A DNA stretch of 6,475 nt from Pseudomonadota bacterium (GCA_023419995.1 JAEZXF010000262.1:1-6475), one strand, 5' to 3'; shown: positions 1 to 6,369, numbered from the stretch's first letter. The notes: generated from the letters alone by a model not told the origin. Numbers and translations are program-made.

Positions 1-500
1 GCGCCGGCGACGTCGCCGGCGAGGTAGCCGAGAAGCCCGTCCGCCGCGGCGCGGTCGGCCTCGTCGAGCGCCAGGCCGGCGAGGCTGACCTCCACCGTCG
101 TGGGATTGCCGCCGCTCATCGCGTAGATCATCAGCGCGTCGAAGTTGCGCCGCTCGGAGAATTCCGAGGCGCGGGCGCCGCGGAAGCGGCCGTCGATCAG
201 CTCCAGCAGCTTCTTCTGCATCGGCAGGGCGGCATGGTCGCCGCCGGCGATCCGGTCCTGCACCAGCTCGAGCGAGCGCACCATCTGGTAGGGCTGCAGG
301 CCGGCGGGCGCACTGGCAAGGTCCTCGGCCTGCGCGCCGAACGACCCCAGCATGGCGAGCGCAACGCCGCGCAGCGCGATGCCGACCGGAGCGACGGACG
401 CCCGGATACATCCGGGCCGCCGCTTCATCGTCCTGTCTTCATGCAGTTCCGGACGGAAAAGCGCCTCACACTTCTCCTGGAACTGCTCCGGCGTTTTCAT
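1..500 (-). CDS. motC: MotC, periplasmic flagellar motor protein (3' end missing)
   Basis: This partial gene runs off the left edge; about 166 codons are visible. MotC is a secreted protein of rhizobia-type flagella that acts in the periplasm with the MotB C-terminal domain to set motor speed. Translating the minus strand by hand gives a secretory N-terminus with basic residues (MKRRPGCIR), a hydrophobic stretch and an AQA cleavage-like site near residue 58. A segment typical of MotC follows, including LQPYQMVRSLELVQDRIA and ALPMQKKLLELIDGRFR. Two starts are possible. ATG at 500 overlaps the motB stop as ATGA and has GGAG eight bases upstream, but it puts 24 hydrophilic residues before the signal peptide. 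ATG at 428 starts directly at the signal peptide but has a poor ribosome binding site. I used 500 because of the coupling and the binding site. The family call is firm; the start is not. Confidence 0.88.
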   Translation of the reverse strand, partial: MKTPEQFQEKCEALFRPELHEDRTMKRRPGCIRASVAPVGIALRGVALAMLGSFGAQAEDLASAPAGLQPYQMVRSLELVQDRIAGGDHAALPMQKKLLELIDGRFRGARASEFSERRNFDALMIYAMSGGNPTTVEVSLAGLALDEADRAAADGLLGYLAGDVAG

Positions 501-1705
501 CCCCCCGTCTCCAGGAAGATCTCGATGCGACGGTTGGAATCGGCGAGGGGATCGTCGGCGATCTTCAGCTCGCGGTCGGCGAAGCCCGCCACTTCCTTGA
601 CCCGGGTCTCGTCCATGCCGGCCCGGACCAGCATGTAATAGGCCGAGTGGGCGCGCGCCGTCGAAAGCCGCCAGTTGTCGTAGCTGGCGTTGCGGAACGG
701 GCGGCCGTCGGTGTGGCCGTTGATCCGGATCCTGCCGGTGTGCTCGTTCAGCGTGTGGCTGATCTTCTCCATCGCCCGGACGAGCTCGCCCTTGGGCACG
801 GCGGAGCCGACCTCGAACATGCCGTAGTTCAGCTCGTCGGTGACCGAGATCATCACGCCGTCCATGCGGGTGGTGACGCTGATGGCGCGGTTGAGCTCGG
901 AATCGCGGCCGAAGGCGTCGGCGATCTCCTGGCGGATCGCCTCGGCGACCTGCTGCGTGCGCGCCGAGACCCGGGGCTCGGCCGCCTCCGCATCGGTGTC
1001 GTCTGCGGGCGCGTCTTCGGCAGCGACCGCCTGCCGGGCTTCCGCCGTCGCGGCCTGGTCCCCGGCCGTCTCCTGCTCCGTCGCCTCGGGGGCGTCCTGC
1101 TGCTGCCGGAAGACGTTGAGCTCGGAATCGTCCGAGCCCGCGACCTCCTGCGACCAGAAGTCCGGTGCGAAGGGGTCGCGGTAGGATTCGCCACCCTGTG
1201 CGCCGGTGGCGGGGCCCGAGGTCTGCGCGCCGCCGTCGCCCTTGGCGGAGACGTTCTGCAGCGTCGAGGTCTGCGCGGCGATCTCGGCGAGGACGGCGTA
1301 GGGATCGGAGAACAGGTGCTGGTCGGAGGTCTTGCGCGTGTCGTCGTGGTCGGCCGACCGGTAGTTCGCGGCGCGCGACTGGGAGGTTTCCTCCTCCTTC
1401 TGCGTCTCCGAGCTTTCGGACGGCTTCTCCGCCGGCGTCGCCTCGCCCGGATCGTCGAGGCCCTTCTGGCTCGGCGCGGAATCGACCAGCGTCATCGGGT
1501 TGAAGTAACTGGCGATCGCCGCCTTCGTCTGCTCGTCGGTGGCGTTCATCAGCCACATGACGAGGAAGAAGCACATCATCGCCGTCATGAAGTCGGCGAA
1601 GGCGATCTTCCAGACGCCGCCGTGGTGGCCTTCCTCGTGGTCGCCGCCGCCGCGCCGGACGATGACGATCTCGCGCTTGCCTTCCTCTGTGTCGAATGCG
1701 CTCAT
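497..1705 (-). CDS. motB: MotB, flagellar stator protein
   Basis: MotB pairs with MotA in the inner membrane to form the proton-driven stator and anchors it to peptidoglycan. The 402-residue product has a cytoplasmic tail, one membrane segment at about residues 31-53 (WKIAFADFMTAMMCFFLVMW) with the proton-carrying aspartate at D38, and a plug-like stretch after it. A long acidic, Ala/Glu/Asp-rich linker covers roughly residues 70-250. An OmpA-type peptidoglycan-binding domain follows, with INGHTDGRPF at about 328 and NRRIEIFLE near the end. The start at 1705 is preferred over a start 30 bases upstream (1735): its ATG overlaps the upstream stop as ATGA, GGAG lies eight bases before it, and MSAF begins a normal MotB N-terminus. 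MotA is not next to it, as is common in rhizobia where motB and motC sit together. The linker is much longer than in enteric MotB (about 308 residues in total). Confidence 0.97.
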   Translation of the reverse strand: MSAFDTEEGKREIVIVRRGGGDHEEGHHGGVWKIAFADFMTAMMCFFLVMWLMNATDEQTKAAIASYFNPMTLVDSAPSQKGLDDPGEATPAEKPSESSETQKEEETSQSRAANYRSADHDDTRKTSDQHLFSDPYAVLAEIAAQTSTLQNVSAKGDGGAQTSGPATGAQGGESYRDPFAPDFWSQEVAGSDDSELNVFRQQQDAPEATEQETAGDQAATAEARQAVAAEDAPADDTDAEAAEPRVSARTQQVAEAIRQEIADAFGRDSELNRAISVTTRMDGVMISVTDELNYGMFEVGSAVPKGELVRAMEKISHTLNEHTGRIRINGHTDGRPFRNASYDNWRLSTARAHSAYYMLVRAGMDETRVKEVAGFADRELKIADDPLADSNRRIEIFLETGG

Positions 1706-2367
1706 GCCAATGTCTCCGAGAGCGCGAGCGACCATTCCGCGAGGCGGGTCTCATAGACGCTGTCGTCTATCGAGACCGAGAGGTCGAAGTCCGGGCTTTC
1801 CATGAAGTCGAGCTGGTTGGCGTGCTCGGGCAGCTTCTCTTTCAGCGTCTCGAAGAGAGGCAGGTTGCCGCGCACGCGGATGCGGATCGCCTCGCTGTCC
1901 TGAAGCGCCTCGCGGATCAGGCCGGAGAGGCGCTCGATGGAGCGGTCGCGGATGTCGTCGGTGAGGACGCTGCCGAGGATGCGCGCGGCGACCGCGCTGG
2001 TCAGCTCGACGATGCGCCCCTCCATCTCCTGGAAGCGGATCAGGATCTTCTTGCCGGCCGCGTCGCCGATGCGTTTCTGCAGCTCGCCCATCTCCTCGGC
2101 GTGGCGTTCCTTCTCCTGGCGCAGCGCCTCCTCATGCTCCTGCGCCAGCCGCTCGGACAACGCCGCCTCGGCCTGCGCCACCGCTTCGGCCACGGCCTCG
2201 GCGACGATCGCGTCGACGTCCACCGGCTCGGCCGCCGGCATCGGCGGGAAATCCGGCAGGTCGACCGAGGGCATGGCAAAGTCCGCCGGCGCGGAGAACG
2301 GCTCCGCCGCGAAGGCCGGGCTTTCCCCGAAATCCTTGAGAGCGTTGGCCAGCGACAGGCTCGGCAT
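1702..2367 (-). CDS. FliH-like flagellar export / ATPase-associated protein
   Basis: This 221-residue soluble protein lies between fliF and motB and is likely the divergent rhizobial counterpart of FliH, which binds and restrains the export ATPase FliI and links it to the basal body. Residues 1-48 are Pro/Ala-rich and probably disordered. Residues 50-110 are a charged Ala/Glu/Arg coiled coil. Residues 115-221 form a compact domain (EGRIVELTSAVAARILG, then IRVRGNLPLFETLKEKL, then FDLSVSIDDSVYETRLAEW) whose pattern resembles the C-terminal domain of FliH/SctL proteins. There is no signal peptide or membrane segment. Its ATG shares one base with the fliF stop (TGATG) and its stop overlaps the motB start, so it is translated with both. 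The usual FliH partner fliI is not adjacent. Assignment rests on architecture, the C-terminal pattern and context; a generic coiled-coil flagellar protein is the alternative, so I give no symbol. Confidence 0.8.
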   Translation of the reverse strand: MPSLSLANALKDFGESPAFAAEPFSAPADFAMPSVDLPDFPPMPAAEPVDVDAIVAEAVAEAVAQAEAALSERLAQEHEEALRQEKERHAEEMGELQKRIGDAAGKKILIRFQEMEGRIVELTSAVAARILGSVLTDDIRDRSIERLSGLIREALQDSEAIRIRVRGNLPLFETLKEKLPEHANQLDFMESPDFDLSVSIDDSVYETRLAEWSLALSETLA

Positions 2368-4037
2368 CAGGCGGCGACCTCATGCAGCTCGTCGGGCTTG
2401 GCCCACTTGCGCAGGATCATCGCGGTGCGTTCCTCGTTCAGGTCGACCATCTGCGCCAGCCTGTCCTGCGGCGCCGGCTTGATCTTGAAGCGGATGTCGT
2501 CGGCCATGTGGTCGGGGAACGGCCCGCCGAACGGGCTCATGCCGTCGGCGTCGCCGGCAAGCGGGTCCGGAAGCTGCATGGCGTCGAGCGGGTTCGGCAG
2601 CGAAAGCTGGATGTCGCCGAAGTTCATGTCGTCGGCAGCGCCGCCCTTGCCGGTCACGGCCGCCACCATCGGACGCAGGCCGAACCACGAGACGAGGAAC
2701 ACGACGACGATGAACGCCAGCGCGTTGATCATCGTGCCGGTATGGCGGCCGGCGGCCTCGAGGAAGCCGGGGCCGGCCATCTCGACGCCCTCCATGCCCT
2801 CGATGAACTCGACCGACGACACGTTGATGACGTCGCCGCGCGCGGTGTCGAAGCCGGCGGCCGACGACACCATCTTCTCGATCTCGGCGATGCGCTCGGC
2901 GATGCGCTCCGGCGTCGCGTCGGCGCCCAGCACCGCGGCCAGACGCTCGCGGTTGACGACGACGGCGATGGACAGGCGCGACACCGAATAGCCGTTGCTG
3001 ACGGTAGCGATGCGCTTGGTGTTCAGCTCGTAGTTGGTGGTTTCCTCGCGGCGCTCGCGTTGCTCGGACGAGGCGGGGCCCTCGGTGGCGGCGACGTCCT
3101 CCTCGGGCAGGTTCTGCTGCACCGTGGTCGGCGGCGCGGCCTGGCGCTGGTTGGCCTGGTCGGAGGCGCGCACGACCTGGACGGAGCGCTCGACCCGCGA
3201 CTCGGGGTCGAAGATCGTCTCCTCGGTCTGGCGCATGTCGGTGTTGACCTCGGCCTTGACGCTGGCGCGGAAGTTCTCGTGGCCGAGATAGGGCGCGAGC
3301 GCCCGGCGGATGTTGTCCTCGATCTGGCCCTCGACCGTGCGCTCGAGGGTCATCGAGCGGGCGGCGTTGTTGTTGTTCGGGTCGTCGCCGGCGGCGAGCA
3401 GTTCGCCCGAGGCGTCGAGGACGGTGACCTTGTCCGGGTTGAGGCGCGGCACCGCCGCCGCCACGAGGTGGCGGATGGCGAGCGCGGCCTTCACGCCGTC
3501 GGTGCCGGTGGCGCGGACGACGACGGAGGCGGTCGGCGCCTGCTCCTCGCGGCGGAAGGAGGCCCGCTCGGGCATGACGATGTGCACGCGCGCCGACTTG
3601 ATGCCGGCCATGGACTGGATGGTGCGGGCGATCTCGCCCTCAAGGGCGCGCACCCGCGTCACTTCCTGCATGAAGGAGGTCAGGCCGAAGGAGCCGACAT
3701 TGTCGAAGAGCTCGTAGCCGGCGTTGCTCGACGTCGGCAGCCCGCGCTCGGCGAGGATCATGCGCGCCTGGCCGGTGCGGCCGGTCGGGACCATCACCGA
3801 CGTGCCGTCGCTCGACACGTCGTAGCGGATGCCGGACTCCGACAGGACCATGCCGATCTGGCCGACGTCGTTGCGGTCGAGGCCGACATAGAGCGTTTCG
3901 TAGGCCGGACGGTTCAGCCATATCGACGCGGTCAGGATGACCGCGATCACGATGGCTGCCGCCCCGCCCATCATGGCGAGGCGCTTGGGGCCCAGGCTGC
4001 GGAGATTGTCGAGGATGGACTTGATCTGCTCAGGCAA
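2367..4037 (-). CDS. fliF: FliF, flagellar MS-ring protein
   Basis: FliF assembles into the MS ring in the inner membrane, the base of the flagellum and housing of its export gate. With a TTG start at 4037 the product has 556 residues, close to the family norm. A membrane segment lies at about 20-41. The YscJ/FliF ring-building domain follows (RPAYETLYVGLDRNDVGQI, the GLPTSSNAGYELFD loop, then IKSARVHIVMPERASFRREE). A Gln/Glu-rich periplasmic stretch and a second membrane segment at about 437-455 come next, then a cytoplasmic tail ending in a FliG-binding-like helix (about 527-556, VDLNEERTAMILRKWAKPDE). TTG 4037 was chosen because GGAG sits nine bases before it and PEQIKSILDNLRSLG begins the normal N-terminus. 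Longer versions from TTG 4115 or ATG 4100 add an Arg/Trp-rich tail with weak ribosome binding sites. It is the first gene of the fliF-to-motC set, and its stop overlaps the next start by one base. Confidence 0.97.
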   Translation of the reverse strand: MPEQIKSILDNLRSLGPKRLAMMGGAAAIVIAVILTASIWLNRPAYETLYVGLDRNDVGQIGMVLSESGIRYDVSSDGTSVMVPTGRTGQARMILAERGLPTSSNAGYELFDNVGSFGLTSFMQEVTRVRALEGEIARTIQSMAGIKSARVHIVMPERASFRREEQAPTASVVVRATGTDGVKAALAIRHLVAAAVPRLNPDKVTVLDASGELLAAGDDPNNNNAARSMTLERTVEGQIEDNIRRALAPYLGHENFRASVKAEVNTDMRQTEETIFDPESRVERSVQVVRASDQANQRQAAPPTTVQQNLPEEDVAATEGPASSEQRERREETTNYELNTKRIATVSNGYSVSRLSIAVVVNRERLAAVLGADATPERIAERIAEIEKMVSSAAGFDTARGDVINVSSVEFIEGMEGVEMAGPGFLEAAGRHTGTMINALAFIVVVFLVSWFGLRPMVAAVTGKGGAADDMNFGDIQLSLPNPLDAMQLPDPLAGDADGMSPFGGPFPDHMADDIRFKIKPAPQDRLAQMVDLNEERTAMILRKWAKPDELHEVAA

Positions 4038-4169
4038 AGCTTCATGCTCCGGGAATACAGGCGGCCAGAATAGGCGGCGAAGCTTGCGCGAAAATGGCAT
4101 CAGGCCGCGCGGCAAGCCGGCGGCCCGATCGAAGGAAGGCGGGGAGGGCGGTCCCCGCCCCCGTCACGC
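4038..4169 (-). promoter_or_regulatory. Flagellin-fliF intergenic region with fliF leader
   Basis: This 132-base gap separates the second flagellin from fliF. It begins with a terminator-like hairpin (listed separately). A second GC-rich stem-loop follows, with GGCCGC at 4103-4108 pairing GCGGCC at 4120-4125. Close to fliF the minus strand reads TATTCT (4072-4067), a weak match to a -10 element with no convincing -35, then the ribosome binding site GGAG at 4050-4047. Since fliF belongs to an earlier assembly stage than flagellin in all known flagellar hierarchies, a separate promoter here is expected, but the sequence does not define it. Confidence 0.4.
4138..4159 (-). terminator. Terminator-like hairpin after second flagellin
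   Basis: On the minus strand a perfect 7-bp stem GGCGGGG / CCCCGCC encloses an 8-base loop, starting about ten bases after the TAG stop of the second flagellin. It is followed by the pyrimidine-rich TTCCTTC rather than a clean T-run. It may end or weaken the flagellin transcript, or protect its 3' end. The stem is seen directly; termination is inferred. Confidence 0.5.
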
Positions 4170-5132
4170 CTAGTTCTGGAACAGGAGCAGGATGTTCTGC
4201 GCGTTCGAGTTGGCGATCGACAGCGACTGGATGCCGAGCTGCTGCTGGACCTGGAGCGCCTGGAGGCGGGTGGATTCGCGGTTCATGTCGGCGTCGACGA
4301 GCTGGCCGACGCCGCGGTCGATCGAGTCCATCAGCTTCGAGGTGTATTCCTTCTGGATGTCGATGCGTCGCTTGATGGCGCCGATGGCGGTCGCCGCCTC
4401 GGTCATCTCGGCGAGCGTGACGTCGACCACCGTCAGCATCTGGCGGATCTGGTCGTCGGAGAACCCGACCACGTCGAGCGTGTCGACGGAGTAGCCGTCG
4501 GTGGCCGCCAGCGTGCCGGGCGCAGCGTCGACGGCGGTGTTGTCGCGCTCGCCGGTGGTGCCCAGCCGCAGCCCTTCGAGAATGCCCATCGTCGTGTTGG
4601 TCGTCGCGGCCTCGTCGTAGAGCTTGATGCTGTCGACGTCGATGTCGATGGAGCCGAGCAGGATTGCGCCGGTCTGGTCGCGAGTGAAGGCGGAGATGAT
4701 CTTGTCCTCGGAGAGGCCGTCGACATAGAGCCAGTTGACGCCGGAGAAGTTGGCGGTGCGCGCCGTCGAGCGGAGCTGCGACTGGTAGGCGCTGATCTCT
4801 GCCTGGATCTTCTCCTTGTTGTCCTCGCTCATGCCGATGGCGGCGAGGACCTTCTGCTTGATCTCGTCGACCAGCGTCAGCGCGTTCTCCATCGAGGTGT
4901 AGGCGGTGTCGATGCGGCTGGCACCGAGGCCGAGCGCGTCCTGGACGGTCGAGAGCACCTGGTTGTCGGAGCGCATCGTCGTGGCGATCGACCAGTACGC
5001 CGCGTTGTCCTTGGCCTCGGCGACGCGGAAGCCGGTCGAGATGCGCTGCTGCACCACGGAGAGGTTCCGGTTGGTCGCGGCCAGCGCCTGGAGGGCTGTC
5101 ATTGCGGACGGGTTGGTGTTGATGCTCGACAC
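4170..5132 (-). CDS. fla: Flagellin, second copy (GTG start)
   Basis: This is a filament subunit exported through the flagellum and polymerised outside the cell. The 320-residue protein has conserved ends: an N-terminal helix region at about 1-110 (SSINTNPSAMTALQALAATN, RISTGFRVAEAKDNAAYWSI) and a C-terminal region at about 250-320 (DRGVGQLVDADMNRESTRLQ, then LGIQSLSIANSNAQNILLLF). Only a small variable middle part lies between. This is the short D0/D1 type usual in Hyphomicrobiales, which have several flagellin copies. The GTG at 5132 is chosen because it gives the conserved flagellin N-terminus and AGAGG lies seven bases upstream; an ATG at 5177 would add 15 residues found in no normal flagellin and lacks a ribosome binding site. 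It is a diverged tandem paralogue of the gene at 5324-6223, nearly identical around residues 30-55 but different in the middle. It ends in QN with a TAG stop, where the other copy ends in RS with TAA. Confidence 0.96.
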   Translation of the reverse strand: MSSINTNPSAMTALQALAATNRNLSVVQQRISTGFRVAEAKDNAAYWSIATTMRSDNQVLSTVQDALGLGASRIDTAYTSMENALTLVDEIKQKVLAAIGMSEDNKEKIQAEISAYQSQLRSTARTANFSGVNWLYVDGLSEDKIISAFTRDQTGAILLGSIDIDVDSIKLYDEAATTNTTMGILEGLRLGTTGERDNTAVDAAPGTLAATDGYSVDTLDVVGFSDDQIRQMLTVVDVTLAEMTEAATAIGAIKRRIDIQKEYTSKLMDSIDRGVGQLVDADMNRESTRLQALQVQQQLGIQSLSIANSNAQNILLLFQN

Positions 5133-5146
5133 GAAGAGGCCTCTTC
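5133..5146 (-). promoter_or_regulatory. Palindromic ribosome binding site of second flagellin
   Basis: GAAGAGGCCTCTTC is a perfect 14-bp palindrome directly adjacent to the GTG start at 5132. It contains the only plausible Shine-Dalgarno element (AGAGG). In mRNA it can fold as a 5-bp stem GAAGA/UCUUC with a GGCC loop, which would partly hide the ribosome binding site; two transcripts could also pair at it. The palindrome is certain; a role in translation control is inferred. Confidence 0.6.
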
Positions 5147-5167
5147 CGATTGACTGCTGTAACCAGG

Positions 5168-5199
5168 GGTTAACCATAACTAGGAGTTTATGGTTAACC
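5168..5199. repeat. Perfect 12-bp inverted repeat in second flagellin promoter region
   Basis: The arms GGTTAACCATAA (5168-5179) and TTATGGTTAACC (5188-5199) are exact reverse complements separated by the 8-base spacer CTAGGAGT. Each arm contains TTAACCAT, the half-site described for the alphaproteobacterial regulator CtrA, one on each strand. The repeat lies 36 bases upstream of the GTG start. It could be a dimer operator, or a hairpin in the mRNA leader if transcription starts before it. Confidence 0.8.
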
Positions 5200-5208
5200 G
5201 GCAGTTAA
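5194..5208. promoter_or_regulatory. TTAA-N7-TTAA box, CtrA-type binding site
   Basis: TTAACCGGCAGTTAA matches exactly the TTAA-N7-TTAA full-site consensus known for CtrA in alphaproteobacteria. It overlaps the right arm of the inverted repeat and lies about 60-76 bases upstream of the second flagellin's GTG, a fitting position for an activator near a -35 region. The motif match is direct; which protein binds, and whether it activates or represses, is inferred. Confidence 0.6.
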
Positions 5209-5236
5209 GCGGTCGTCGGAAGCCCAACGGGAAACG

Positions 5237-5258
5237 CCGCGCCCCTTGCGGGGCGCGG
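5237..5258 (-). terminator. GNRA-capped terminator hairpin after first flagellin
   Basis: On the minus strand a perfect 9-bp stem CCGCGCCCC / GGGGCGCGG is closed by a GCAA loop, a stable GNRA tetraloop, and followed by CGTTTCCC with a short T-run. It lies about 65 bases after the TAA stop of the first flagellin and before the regulatory sites of the second, so it likely ends the first transcript. Confidence 0.65.
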
Positions 5259-5300
5259 TGCTCGGTGTTCGGACCGTGGGGGCCGTGCCTGTCTTCGCCT

Positions 5301-5319
5301 TCGCGCCGGGTCGGCGCGA
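5301..5319 (-). terminator. GC-rich stem-loop just after first flagellin stop
   Basis: A perfect 8-bp stem TCGCGCCG / CGGCGCGA with a 3-base loop begins five bases after the flagellin stop. No T-run follows, so by itself it is a poor intrinsic terminator. It may act with the stronger hairpin at 5237-5258 or protect the 3' end of an abundant mRNA. Confidence 0.4.
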
Positions 5320-5323
5320 GAGG

Positions 5324-6223
5324 TTAGCTGCGGAACAGCGACAGGATGTTCTGGGTGTTGGAGTTGGCGATCGACAGAGCCTGGATGCCGAGCTGCTGCT
5401 GGACCTGAAGGGCCGACAGGCGCGACGATTCCTTGTTCATGTCGGCGTCGACGAGCTGGCCGATGCCGCGGTCGATGGCGTCCTGCAGCTTGGAGACGAA
5501 GTCCTTCTGCAGGTCCACGCGCGACTTGGCCGCGCCGAGCTTGGCAGCGCCGTCGGCGAGGGCGGCGAGCGCCGTTTCGACCGTCTGGAGAGCCGTGGCG
5601 ATGTCCGTGGCGGAGATCGGGTCGGTCGCGCTGCTGACGTCGAACAGCGCGCTGTCGACGACATCACCGACCAGGCCGTTGGCGTCGGTGTCGTCGAGGA
5701 GCTGGACCTCGTCGACGTCGAACTTGATCGTCTCGATGCTGACGGTGGTGCCGTCGCGGTTGTAGGAGGCGACGATCTCCCACTCGTTCGAGGTGCCGTC
5801 CGAGGTGCCGTCGTTCTTCAGCAGGTTCGAGCCGGCGTAGTTCGAGTTGGTCGCGACCGAGATGATGTGGTTCTGGAGCGCCTCGATCTCGACGGCGATC
5901 TTGTTCTGGTCGGTGAGGCTGGCGCCCTGGGCCGCGACGAGCTTCTGCTTGATCTTGTCGACGGTGCTGAGGACCTCGTTCATGCCGGTGTAGGCGGTGT
6001 CGAGCTTGCCGGCGCCGAGGCCGAGCGCGTCCTGCACGGTGGCGAGGGCGGCGTTGTCGGAGCGCATCGTCGTTGCGATCGACCAGTATGCGGCATTGTC
6101 CTTGGCTTCGGCGACGCGGAAACCGGTCGAGATGCGGCTCTGGGTGGTGGCGAGGTTCTTGTTGGTGGCGGCGAGAGTCTGCAGCGCCGTCATCGCGGAC
6201 GCGTTGGTGTTCAGGCTGGACAT
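5324..6223 (-). CDS. fla: Flagellin, first copy
   Basis: This is a filament subunit of 299 residues, exported unfolded through the flagellar channel. The conserved N-terminal region covers about residues 1-110 (MSSLNTNASAMTALQTLAAT, RISTGFRVAEAKDNAAYWSI, LATVQDALGLGAGKLDTAYT). The conserved C-terminal region covers about 230-299 (DRGIGQLVDADMNKESSRLS, then LGIQALSIANSNTQNILSLF). Between them is a short Asp/Thr/Ala-rich variable part. Length and ends fit alphaproteobacterial flagellins, a class known to lack the TLR5-recognised site of enteric flagellins. The ATG at 6223 has AAGG nine bases upstream and yields the canonical MSSLNTN start. It has its own leader and hairpins after it, so it is probably a separate transcript from the second copy. 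The regular SNTQNILSLF end suggests it could be the main filament subunit, but expression cannot be read from the sequence. Confidence 0.97.
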   Translation of the reverse strand: MSSLNTNASAMTALQTLAATNKNLATTQSRISTGFRVAEAKDNAAYWSIATTMRSDNAALATVQDALGLGAGKLDTAYTGMNEVLSTVDKIKQKLVAAQGASLTDQNKIAVEIEALQNHIISVATNSNYAGSNLLKNDGTSDGTSNEWEIVASYNRDGTTVSIETIKFDVDEVQLLDDTDANGLVGDVVDSALFDVSSATDPISATDIATALQTVETALAALADGAAKLGAAKSRVDLQKDFVSKLQDAIDRGIGQLVDADMNKESSRLSALQVQQQLGIQALSIANSNTQNILSLFRS

Positions 6224-6369
6224 ATGAATACGCCTTGTACTTGGACTAACGATATGCCGGACAACAACCGGCGACGCGGCGCGGCTTCATGCCGCCGGAA
6301 CGAAAGCAACGGGGCCGTTCGTCGTGATGTCATTTATGAACGAGAATGGTTAGCGAATGACCAACAAGT

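Noticed and set aside
647..1756. Long open frame on the plus strand, 369 codons, opposite motB
   Set aside because: It is an antisense shadow of motB with low-complexity Arg/Gly/Leu/Val content and no family features.
1696..2991. Plus-strand open frame of 431 codons across the motB/FliH-like/fliF junctions
   Set aside because: It spans the junctions of three confident minus-strand genes, and its composition changes abruptly where the underlying gene frame changes, as expected for a shadow.
3367..3378. Short GTT repeat in fliF, encoding four Asn in a row
   Set aside because: Only four units, within a variable periplasmic loop; no sign of instability or function.
2382..4073. Long open frame on the plus strand, 563 codons, opposite fliF
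   Set aside because: It mirrors fliF in a GC-rich sequence, is rich in Arg, Gly, Val, Asp and His in the pattern of an antisense shadow, and shows no recognisable domain.
5133..5177. Extended N-terminus of the second flagellin from ATG 5177
   Set aside because: It adds 15 residues before the conserved flagellin start, has no ribosome binding site and would place the coding region in the inverted repeat.
5190..5327. Small plus-strand open frame of 45 codons starting in the inverted repeat, with AGGAG upstream
   Set aside because: The spacing from AGGAG to ATG is only three bases, the frame runs through the terminator hairpins of the first flagellin, and the product is a basic low-complexity peptide without known features.
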